Shown: positions 50,562-57,551 of the stretch, piece after piece
How positions within the stretch are numbered: the stretch's first letter is position 1
How the letters are laid out: each line of letters opens with the position of its first letter
Source of the DNA: JBEPTX01 sp041691795
GTDB lineage: Bacteria > Patescibacteriota > Saccharimonadia > Saccharimonadales > Saccharimonadaceae
Length of the DNA: 64,000 nt
Direction of reading: 5' to 3'
NCBI GenBank assembly: GCA_041691795.1
Contig: JBEPTX010000002.1
Span: forward strand, 62,001 to 126,000
The notes under the pieces: model-generated
What the model saw: only the letters and a program-made list of their open reading frames with translations
Told to the model about the DNA's origin: nothing
The model's database searches: none
Translations under genes and position numbers: made by a program

Positions 50562-51308
50562 ATGACACTTTTTTACATGATACTTGCCATTATTGCCGGT
50601 AGCTCGATTTCCCTACTGGGGGGTGCACTGATATTTACGACAAAAAAACGGCGCCAACAGGCAATATTAATAGCGATGCCGTTTGGGGCAGGTGCACTAC
50701 TGGCGGCAGCATTCTTTGATCTGTTACCAGAAGCTTTTGATCAGGGTGAAGTTCGCCCGCTATTACTATGGGTTCTGGCCGGTTTTACGCTGTTCTTTAT
50801 CTTTGAACGCAGTGCCAGCTGGTTCCACCATCATCACGAACATGGCGAGGAACATAAAAACGTCCAACAGAGACGACTAATCGTTATTGGTGACCTGATG
50901 CACAATGCAATTGACGGCGTCGCGATCGGTGCGGCGTTCCTGGTGAACCCTGCAGTCGGGTTTGTGACGACAATCGCGGTCAGCGCACACGAGATTCCAA
51001 AGGAATTAGGCACCTTTGCCCTACTGTTGTCGCGTGGATGGAAGGATAAGATTGTACTACTGGCAAACGTCGCTACGGCTGTTGCTACAATTATTACGGC
51101 AGTATTGGTCTATATGCTAGGATCGAGCGCGAGCTTGCCTGTGGGGCCACTACTAGCGCTGACGGCTGGATTCTTTATCTATGTTGCTGCCAGCGATATT
51201 ATCCCCGATATTCACGAACAACCACGCAAGATGGGCACGATTCAGGCGGCGACGTTGGTTTTGGGGATGATTTTGGTGGGGATTGTTATTACGCTACTTG
51301 GTGTTTAG
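50562..51308 (+). CDS. ZIP-family metal transporter
   Basis: Takes up divalent metal ions (zinc, iron, manganese) across the membrane. 248 residues with about 8 helices and a His-rich cytoplasmic loop (WFHHHHEHGEEHK). Helix 4 motif HNAIDGVAIGAAF and helix 5 motif HEIPKELGTFALLL carry the metal-site residues. Divergently transcribed from the Fur-family gene around a shared operator. Confidence 0.93.
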   Translation: MTLFYMILAIIAGSSISLLGGALIFTTKKRRQQAILIAMPFGAGALLAAAFFDLLPEAFDQGEVRPLLLWVLAGFTLFFIFERSASWFHHHHEHGEEHKNVQQRRLIVIGDLMHNAIDGVAIGAAFLVNPAVGFVTTIAVSAHEIPKELGTFALLLSRGWKDKIVLLANVATAVATIITAVLVYMLGSSASLPVGPLLALTAGFFIYVAASDIIPDIHEQPRKMGTIQAATLVLGMILVGIVITLLGV

Positions 51309-51317
51309 ACAACCCTT

Positions 51318-51677
51318 GTCATTCCAGACTTGATTCAGGATCCAAATCATTTATTCATCAAATAAATCCTCCTTGTTCTTTTCCCTAAAAGAACCAAAAG
51401 CCTTCTTTTGTACCGCAAAAGAAGCAAAACGTTTGTGACTACTTCACCCATCCGGGTCATCCCATCTCTTCCTGACGGTCACTGAAACAACTCCCGTTGG
51501 TCGGTCCATTTCTTTTTCGATTAGTTAATTGAAATAGACTGAGTTTCAGTGAACTATTCCGTCAGGAACAGCTGGCCTGACTCGGTGGGTTGCAGATGCC
51601 ACGGGGAAACTGATGACATGATTTACGCACTAGAAGTGCGAATGACTATATGGATCCTGAAACGAGTTCAGGATGAC
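51318..51677 (+). mobile_element. Structured repeat family 1, copy 2
   Basis: Same orientation and order as copy 1. REP-like ends at 51318-51343 and 51652-51677; hairpins GTTCTTTT / AAAAGAAC and CTTCTTTT / AAAAGAAG; nested stems TTCCTGACGG / CCGTCAGGAA and CACTGAAAC / GTTTCAGTG, whose sequences differ from copy 1 but still pair; constant strands AACTCCCGTTGGTCGGTCC and GATGCCACGGGG; terminal hairpin GCACT-AGA-AGTGC. It ends 20 nt before the 3' end of pth. Confidence 0.8.
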
Positions 51678-51696
51678 GAGGTCTAGGAATAGAGGA

Positions 51697-52257
51697 TTAG
51701 AGTTTGTGGCTTGTGGGCTGGTGAGTGCCGCTAATAAAATCGTCGATGATCTCGGCAATTTTTGGGAGGATATCAGAGGTCAATTTGGTATTTTCGTCAC
51801 TGTTGAATTTGCCTAGGACGAAATCGTGGGCACCAATTTTCTCGGTCAGGCTGTTGTGGATGCCGACGCGGACGCGAGCGTAGTCTTCGCCCAAGTGGGC
51901 ATTGAGTGATTTTACGCCGTTATTCCCAGCATCACTGCCCTTTTCGCGGGTACGAATGGTGCCAAATGGGAGCGCTAATTCGTCGTGAATGACCAGAATA
52001 TCTGTGGGGTCGATTTTGTAGAAATCGGCGATGGTTCGGGCTGATTGGCCGGTTTCGTTATAGAATGTGGTTGGTTTGACCAAAATGACTTTCTCGTCAC
52101 CTATTTTTACCTCTGTTATATCGCCGTGAAATTTGGTTTTTGGCTGAAACTCTACCCTATTTTGACGGGCAAAGAAATCCAACGCTAAAAAGCCTATATT
52201 ATGGCGGGTGCTAGTGTAATCGCTACCAGGGTTGCCCTGGCCGAGTATAAGCTTCAT
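51697..52257 (-). CDS. pth: Peptidyl-tRNA hydrolase
   Basis: Releases peptides from peptidyl-tRNAs dropped by the ribosome. About 186 residues: LILGQGNPGSDYTSTRHNIGFLALDF with the catalytic His in TRHN, VILVKPTTFYNETGQS, and VIHDELALPFGTIRTREKGSDAGNNG. ATG at 52257 is preceded by TATACT 6 nt away; a longer frame upstream is rejected because it overlaps the divergent promoter. Confidence 0.95.
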   Translation of the reverse strand: MKLILGQGNPGSDYTSTRHNIGFLALDFFARQNRVEFQPKTKFHGDITEVKIGDEKVILVKPTTFYNETGQSARTIADFYKIDPTDILVIHDELALPFGTIRTREKGSDAGNNGVKSLNAHLGEDYARVRVGIHNSLTEKIGAHDFVLGKFNSDENTKLTSDILPKIAEIIDDFISGTHQPTSHKL

Positions 52258-52274
52258 AACACTAGTATACGGTA

Positions 52275-52303
52275 TTGACAAAAGTGGCAAAATGCGGTAT
52301 ATT
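52275..52303 (+). promoter_or_regulatory. Promoter of the orphan membrane gene at 52.4 kb
   Basis: TTGACA, 17 bp spacer, TATATT; ~95 nt leader. The minus-strand -10 of pth (52264-52269) lies just upstream. Confidence 0.75.
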
Positions 52304-52403
52304 GACACTAGCACGATGGTGTGCTGTGGTATAGCCTGTCAAGGTGGTTACCGCGGCGAGTCCGTCGGGTACACCACAATTCACTCCAAGAGAAAGGGAT
52401 CTA

Positions 52404-52811
52404 ATGGATTCCGGAACTATCATGTTGATCTTCATCGCACTTGTGGTGGTGTTGGTCTTCGTACGTCGTCTGTTCTTCAGGGCTTTCGACTGGGTTGCCA
52501 ATCGGATTCCTTCCGGAAATTGGCTGCTCGGTGGGTTCGGCGGATTCCTGCTGGCCCTGGGGTGGCCCATACTGTGGGCACCTCTGGTGTTCGCGGTTGT
52601 CGCCGTTGCCTTGATCTGGATCGGGCACGAAAACAGCCCCGATCTGGCCAAGTACAAGCGACAGATCGAATCCGTTCTGGGTCCGATCTCGCTGACTACC
52701 AGCAAGGTTGCCTACCTCCGGAAACTGGCCGAACAGCCAGTCCAACCGGTGCAACGACCACCAGATCCACCGAAGATGTTCGGAGGGTTTGGGACGGGGC
52801 TGCCGCACTGA
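52404..52811 (+). CDS. Orphan two-helix membrane protein
   Basis: No family recognised. 135 residues: an N-terminal membrane helix (about 4-22), a Gly/Trp-rich second hydrophobic region (about 40-70, GGFGGFLLALGWPILWAPLVF) and a soluble, basic and Pro-rich C-terminus. AAAGGG ribosome-binding site 6 nt before the ATG at 52404. GC-rich compared with flanking genes; same cassette style as the other orphans. Confidence 0.68.
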   Translation: MDSGTIMLIFIALVVVLVFVRRLFFRAFDWVANRIPSGNWLLGGFGGFLLALGWPILWAPLVFAVVAVALIWIGHENSPDLAKYKRQIESVLGPISLTTSKVAYLRKLAEQPVQPVQRPPDPPKMFGGFGTGLPH

Positions 52812-52835
52812 TGCAGATCCCCCCTTCAACGGAGT

Positions 52836-52905
52836 AGACCAGTTGTCATCATTTACACAATCCCAAAGCGGCTTGTGCAGAATGATCGACAACTGGTCTC
52901 TTTTC
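52836..52905 (+). terminator. Long hairpin terminator
   Basis: AGACCAGTTGTC / GACAACTGGTCT with further pairing (ATCATT / AATGAT, ACACA / TGTG) and CTTTTC after it. Confidence 0.85.
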
Positions 52906-52962
52906 GTTGAGGACCGGTTCCATATCTCCCCATTCTGACTAAAAATCACCCAATATACGGTC

Positions 52963-53024
52963 AAAAAGAGATTGAGCCTTCGCGAGGTGGCTACGGCCAC
53001 CTCTTGTCGGTTCACTCTCTTTTT
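52963..53024 (-). terminator. Terminator of der
   Basis: AAAAAGAG / CTCTTTTT flank an inner hairpin GAGGTGGC / GCCACCTC; T-run on the minus strand. Confidence 0.75.
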
Positions 53025-53072
53025 GTTCCGGAATTGGGCAATTTCGTCGATATGGGAGATATGGAACAGGTC

Positions 53073-54488
53073 CTAAAGACTGGTGAGTTTTTTGTTTTCT
53101 TCGTCTTTGGCTTTTTTGTAAGCTTTGGTGACGGGTTCTTTGCCTGCGGCGAGGCGCTCTTTGTTGGCTTTGACCTGTTTTTCATCGACAAAACTGAATT
53201 TGATCGGTGTTCCAGCGTAGTTATAAGTTTCACGTAGTAAGCGTTCGAGATAGCGTTTGTAGCCCCAGTGAACGAACTTGAGGTTGCTGCCATGGATAAC
53301 AAACCAAGGTGGTGTCATGTCGGTTTGGACCATGTAGCGGAGTTTGGGATGGGTGTTTTTGAGTCCGGCTGGTGGATGTTTTTGGATGGCTTTTTGTAAC
53401 ATGTCGTTGAGAACGCTGGTTTTGGTGGTTTGGTGACGACGAGCATCGATATCAAGGGCTAAATCGAATAATTTGGTGACGTTCTGGCCGGTAACACTAC
53501 TAGTGAAGATGAGCGGTGCCCAAGGGGTGAATTTGAAGGTATGAGCAATTTTTGGTGCGATCGCATCGCGTGTATAGGCGTCTTTGCCCTCGACGGAGTC
53601 CCATTTGCTGATAACGATGGCCATGCCCTTGCCGCTCTCGTCGATAATGCCAGCCAGGCGCTGGTCTAATTGGGTGTTGAGTTCGTTGACGTCCATCAGC
53701 AGGAAACAAACATCGGCTTCTTCGATGGCCTGCAGGGTGCGTAGGACTGAGAATTTCTCGATTCCGACCTCTTGTTTGCCCGGTTTGCGCATACCAGCGG
53801 TGTCGAGTAATTCGATGTCGCGGCCACCGTAACGCAGAGCGATGCGGTTGACGTCGCGGGTGGTACCGGCGATATTGGCGACGATGGCCTGCTGTTTGCC
53901 AGCAAGAGTGTTAAACAGGTATGATTTACCAACATTTGGACGGCCGATGAGTGCAACCCGAAGGATTTCATCGGGTTCTTGTTCGAATGTGGCTGGGATG
54001 TGGGCGACGATTTCGTCGAGGATATCGATAATGCCGCTGTTGTGTTCGGCACTGGCACGGAGGATGGTTTTGATGCCAAGGCGTTTGAATTCGTCGACTG
54101 GAAGGCTTTCTTTGAGATCGGATTTGTTGGTGACAAGAATGACGGGTTTTTTGCTACGAAGGGCTTTTTTGGCGACGAATCGGTCTTGGTCGCTGGCATA
54201 TTGGCTACTGTCGACGATGACAAGGATGACGTCGGCTGCATCGGCGGCCTCTGTAATTTGCTCTTGGATGCTGGCTTCGAAATCATCGGCTGCGTCCTTG
54301 AGACCGGCGGTGTCGACCAGCCAGAATTGGTGGTGTTGGTGCTCTACCCGACCCAGGACGTTGTCGCGAGTGGTACCGGCTTCGCGGGCGACAATTGCTT
54401 GCTGGGCACGGACCATACGATTAAAAAGCGAACTCTTGCCGACGTTCGCTTGACCGATAATTGCAACTGTTGGGAGTTTGGAGGCCAT
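53073..54488 (-). CDS. der: Ribosome assembly GTPase Der (EngA)
   Basis: Essential 50S-assembly GTPase with two G domains in tandem. First domain: GQANVGKSSLFN, DTAGLKD, NKSD. Second: GRPNVGKSYLFN (about 178), DTAGMR, SKWD. A KH-like C-terminal domain follows (to about 440) and a Lys-rich tail. 471 residues, slightly longer than usual because of the tail. A TATAAT (54500-54505, minus strand) lies 11 nt upstream. Confidence 0.96.
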   Translation of the reverse strand: MASKLPTVAIIGQANVGKSSLFNRMVRAQQAIVAREAGTTRDNVLGRVEHQHHQFWLVDTAGLKDAADDFEASIQEQITEAADAADVILVIVDSSQYASDQDRFVAKKALRSKKPVILVTNKSDLKESLPVDEFKRLGIKTILRASAEHNSGIIDILDEIVAHIPATFEQEPDEILRVALIGRPNVGKSYLFNTLAGKQQAIVANIAGTTRDVNRIALRYGGRDIELLDTAGMRKPGKQEVGIEKFSVLRTLQAIEEADVCFLLMDVNELNTQLDQRLAGIIDESGKGMAIVISKWDSVEGKDAYTRDAIAPKIAHTFKFTPWAPLIFTSSVTGQNVTKLFDLALDIDARRHQTTKTSVLNDMLQKAIQKHPPAGLKNTHPKLRYMVQTDMTPPWFVIHGSNLKFVHWGYKRYLERLLRETYNYAGTPIKFSFVDEKQVKANKERLAAGKEPVTKAYKKAKDEENKKLTSL

Positions 54489-54550
54489 AAACTTTGATAA
54501 TTATAACAGAGGTAGATGGATTTGACAAACATAAGCATGACGCAAAATTG

Positions 54551-54670
54551 CAAATTTCTGACCATTCCCTCATGGATACCGTTACACGCCTTAACCCTCT
54601 CGAATACGAGTCGGGAGGGTTAAGGGCTGCACTTCGCCTTTAGTATCCATTCAGGAAGGTCTGAAATTTG
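54551..54670 (+). repeat. Structured repeat family 2, copy C
   Basis: Outer arms CAAATTTCTGACC / GGTCTGAAATTTG (one mismatch), stem ATGGATAC / GTATCCAT, inner hairpin TTAACCCTC / GAGGGTTAA. Constant strands CGTTACACGCC and GGGCTGCACTTCGCCTTTA each with one change. Between der and the SIMPL gene. Confidence 0.85.
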
Positions 54671-54681
54671 AAATTTTAGAT

Positions 54682-55425
54682 TTACCTTAGCTCGAAAACG
54701 ACTTCAACACTCATGCTAACACTGCTAGTGCCAGGGGTGACAGGAAGGCTTGAGACGGCGCTGTCTTTTGAGGTGCTTGCAGACATTGGATAAACGATTC
54801 CTTGGTTTGGTTGGTCTTTGACCGAAACGACTTTGCCTAGGGTAACGCTAAGGTTTTTGGCGGTGTCTCCCGCTTTGTCTTTGGCATCGGCGACGGCTTT
54901 GTCACGCGCTTGTTTTTCAAGGTCTTTTTGTTTCTGTTTTGAAAAGCTTGGCTGCGATGTTAATTGCCCTGTTGCATCTGTAGCAGCGAGATAATCTTGG
55001 ACTTTTTGGGCGAGGGCTTGCGTCGGTGCCTTGATGGTGACGGATAATGTGACGGTTTGCTGCCCGCTTGGTTTACTGCCTACGTCCATCGGAACTGGTT
55101 CAACGGATGATCCGTAGCTACTTGAATTGAGTGTGATGGCGCTCCCTGCGATGCCGAGTTTTTGTACATCGGTAGATAATTTGGTGCCAAAGGTATCGAG
55201 GTCGGCTTTCATTTTGGTGGTGTCGGTGCCGGTATGCTGAAATGTTGGTGAAAAGACGAATTCATCGGGGGTGGCTTGAACCTCTGCGGTACCAGTGATG
55301 GTAATGGTCCTATCGATTTTTTGTGGCTCCCAGGGGCGCCAAAACGCCAGCATGCCTATGATGGTCAACAGCAAGATAACGATGATAATGCGAAGATCGA
55401 GTGTGAGTGTTTTTTTGGGTGTCAT
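54682..55425 (-). CDS. SIMPL-domain (DUF541) protein
   Basis: 247 residues: an N-terminal membrane helix (about 11-30) and an external SIMPL domain, recognisable from ITITGTAEVQATPDEFVFSPTF and the late SVSMSVEVVFEL. Relatives are periplasmic or surface proteins with proposed stress or signalling roles; function is not established. A TATAAT ends exactly 6 nt before the ATG (minus strand 55432-55437). Confidence 0.85.
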   Translation of the reverse strand: MTPKKTLTLDLRIIIVILLLTIIGMLAFWRPWEPQKIDRTITITGTAEVQATPDEFVFSPTFQHTGTDTTKMKADLDTFGTKLSTDVQKLGIAGSAITLNSSSYGSSVEPVPMDVGSKPSGQQTVTLSVTIKAPTQALAQKVQDYLAATDATGQLTSQPSFSKQKQKDLEKQARDKAVADAKDKAGDTAKNLSVTLGKVVSVKDQPNQGIVYPMSASTSKDSAVSSLPVTPGTSSVSMSVEVVFELR

Positions 55426-55468
55426 AGTGTGATTATACGCCTAATCATAAGCATCTAAAAAGCGAAAA

Positions 55469-55505
55469 GGACGATCTGCGGCGACGGATGCCGGGCAGAT
55501 CGTCC
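55469..55505 (-). terminator. Terminator of the 97-aa orphan gene
   Basis: GGACGATCTGC / GCAGATCGTCC followed by TTTTCGCTTTTT on the minus strand. Confidence 0.85.
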
Positions 55506-55514
55506 TGGGGTGAC

Positions 55515-55808
55515 TCAGTTGTTTTCCTCGGTCGGATAGATGGTGATGACTTTCGCCCATCTTTCACCTGAACTGTCTGGTGTAATTCCGAGCGAGTAGA
55601 GGTCAAGTTCGATAACTTGATCTCCGAGTTCTACGTCAACCGCCCAGCCCGCATCGACCTTGAAGTCCAAGTAGACGGGTTCCGAGACGAATCGTCCCCG
55701 AATGAGAGGGTTCTCTCCTTCTCCTGGTTTGTAGCATTTGAAGGATGAACCTACAGTCACCTCTTCGTGTGTGATCGCGGCCTCGCTCAAGGGGTTACGC
55801 TTGTTCAT
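55515..55808 (-). CDS. Orphan protein, 97 aa
   Basis: No family recognised. 97 residues, soluble and beta-rich (FVSEPVYLDFKVDAGWAVDVELG), acidic C-terminus. ATG at 55808 follows AGGAG; the longer frame upstream lies in the leader. GC-richer than its neighbours, with its own strong terminator; same cassette class as the other orphans. Confidence 0.65.
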   Translation of the reverse strand: MNKRNPLSEAAITHEEVTVGSSFKCYKPGEGENPLIRGRFVSEPVYLDFKVDAGWAVDVELGDQVIELDLYSLGITPDSSGERWAKVITIYPTEENN

Positions 55809-55903
55809 GAGGACTCCTAGTTGGGAAAAAACAAACTTGTCTATTACATAAAAACACAAATAAGCATCTTGTGCAAGCTAAATGACGTGACGCAATATAT
55901 CAC

Positions 55904-56743
55904 CTAATGCATATCGACGACTTGAATTTTGCCAGCCTCGAGATCACCTATGTGATAGGGGCCGAAATCGGTGCGATGCAGTTTGACGACTTGGTAGCCT
56001 AACGAGGCGAATGTGCGACGGATTTGGCGGTTGCGACCCTCGTTCATGTAGATGCGCCACATGTCGCGTTTGGTGTCGTGGAGTGATTCGAGCTCGAACT
56101 TGCTGACGCCGTCCTCGAGGTGAACACCATGATCGCTAATCATTTGCTGGTGTAGCGGCGCTAATTCTTTGTCGAGGCGGACACCGTACATCTTGGTTTT
56201 GTGGAACTGTGGGTGTGTCATACGAAAGGCAAAATCGCCGTCGTTTGTGAGCATGATCAACCCGCTACTGTCGCGGTCGAGGCGACCGACGGTTTTGAGG
56301 GTTTTGTACTGTTCGGGGATCAAATCGTAAATGGTTGGGCTGTCACCTTGTTGTTTACGCGAACAGACATATCCAACGGGTTTGTGAAATGCTAAATAAA
56401 TGAAATCGATCTTTTTGCCCATTGGTTCGCCGTTGACGGTGATGAGATCATGTTTTTCAAAGCGTGATCCTAGAGTGGCGGTTTCGCCGTTGACAGTCAC
56501 ACTTCCGCGCTCGATAATCTCGTCTGCCTCACGACGCGAAACACCTAGCTGAAGCGCTAGGTATTTGTTAAGACGAAGAGATGTACTTTGTTCCTCGGTA
56601 TGATCATCGGAAGTAGTTTCCGGCGCATCGGCCGGGGTTGGAGGATCAGACTTTGGTGTGGAATCTTTTGGCATAGAAATAAGAGGTGCATTATTCTCAA
56701 CCGGCGGAGCTGTGTTAGACGGTTGGTCGTTTGTCGCCGTCAT
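55904..56743 (-). CDS. RsuA/RluB-family pseudouridine synthase
   Basis: Converts uridine to pseudouridine in rRNA. About 279 residues: a disordered Pro/Thr/Glu-rich N-terminus (about 1-50), an S4 RNA-binding domain (about 55-100; LRLNKYLALQLGVSRREADEIIERG), and the catalytic domain with GRLDRDSSGLIMLTNDG (catalytic Asp) and GRNRQIRRTFASLGY. Large-subunit RluB type is likelier than RsuA but not proven. Its start overlaps the end of the response-regulator gene. Confidence 0.92.
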   Translation of the reverse strand: MTATNDQPSNTAPPVENNAPLISMPKDSTPKSDPPTPADAPETTSDDHTEEQSTSLRLNKYLALQLGVSRREADEIIERGSVTVNGETATLGSRFEKHDLITVNGEPMGKKIDFIYLAFHKPVGYVCSRKQQGDSPTIYDLIPEQYKTLKTVGRLDRDSSGLIMLTNDGDFAFRMTHPQFHKTKMYGVRLDKELAPLHQQMISDHGVHLEDGVSKFELESLHDTKRDMWRIYMNEGRNRQIRRTFASLGYQVVKLHRTDFGPYHIGDLEAGKIQVVDMH

Positions 56744-57497
56744 CGGCGGGTTCTTCTTCGGTTGCTTCGCTGTTTTCGACCTGTGTTACGGCTGGGTCAG
56801 GCGTCACGTCGTCGGGAGCAACAGTTGATGGTTCCGGCGCGATTGGCGCAAGTGGGTCATCATCTGTTGGCTCATCTACGGGATCGGCATCAGGTGCGTC
56901 ACTAGCAAGTTCGTCTTCGATTTTGTCGGCTGTCGATGGTTCTGGATTGTTGTTTTCGATAGGGTTGATAACACGCTCACCGAGATTATCAGGAGCTGGT
57001 GAAGAGAATGGCGCAGTTGGTTTAGGCAGACTGTTGTCTGGAAGTGAGTCGCTAGGTGCGGCTGTCATAGTTGGAGCGTCACCAGCAGGTGCTGGAGCAG
57101 CTGGCTGGGTGGTAGAAACACCCTTGGTAGCGTCTTCGAGGACTTCGTGGACAGTGTGGACAACGTCTTCAATGCCAACCTGGGATTTGACCAGGTAGCG
57201 ATCGGCACCAAGCTGTTCACCACGTGCACGCTGATCGTCGCTCGAAAGCGCGGTCATCATGATAACGCGGATATCGCGGGTTTCGGTGGTAGAACGGAGA
57301 ATATCGAGCATGTCGAATCCGCTGATCTTTGGCATCATTACGTCACTGATAATAAGTTCTGGTCGTTCTTTGATAGCCATGGCGAGGGCTTCTTCACCGT
57401 CACCAGCTGATACAATATCGTATCCTTCGGCTAGCAGGCGTACGCCATAAATTTCTCGTAAGCTTTTGTCGTCTTCTACTAATAGTATCTTTGTCAT
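56715..57497 (-). CDS. Response regulator with long acidic disordered tail
   Basis: REC domain (about 1-122; EDDKSLREIYGVRLL, phosphorylation site in LIISDVMMPKISG, YLVKSQ) followed by ~135 residues rich in Pro, Ala, Asp and Glu without a DNA-binding domain. REC is close to that of the protein at 7.0 kb. Downstream of a large membrane histidine kinase in the same operon, its likely partner. Ribosome-binding site AGAGGT. Confidence 0.88.
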   Translation of the reverse strand: MTKILLVEDDKSLREIYGVRLLAEGYDIVSAGDGEEALAMAIKERPELIISDVMMPKISGFDMLDILRSTTETRDIRVIMMTALSSDDQRARGEQLGADRYLVKSQVGIEDVVHTVHEVLEDATKGVSTTQPAAPAPAGDAPTMTAAPSDSLPDNSLPKPTAPFSSPAPDNLGERVINPIENNNPEPSTADKIEDELASDAPDADPVDEPTDDDPLAPIAPEPSTVAPDDVTPDPAVTQVENSEATEEEPADDGDKRPTV

Positions 57498-57551
57498 ATT
57501 ACCTCTTATTCTACTAAACTCTTTTTGAAATTACTATACCTCTTGTGGTTT

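Noticed and set aside
53842..54497. Long plus-strand reading frames opposite der
   Set aside because: They are antisense shadows of the GTPase gene, whose motifs and codon pattern are unambiguous.
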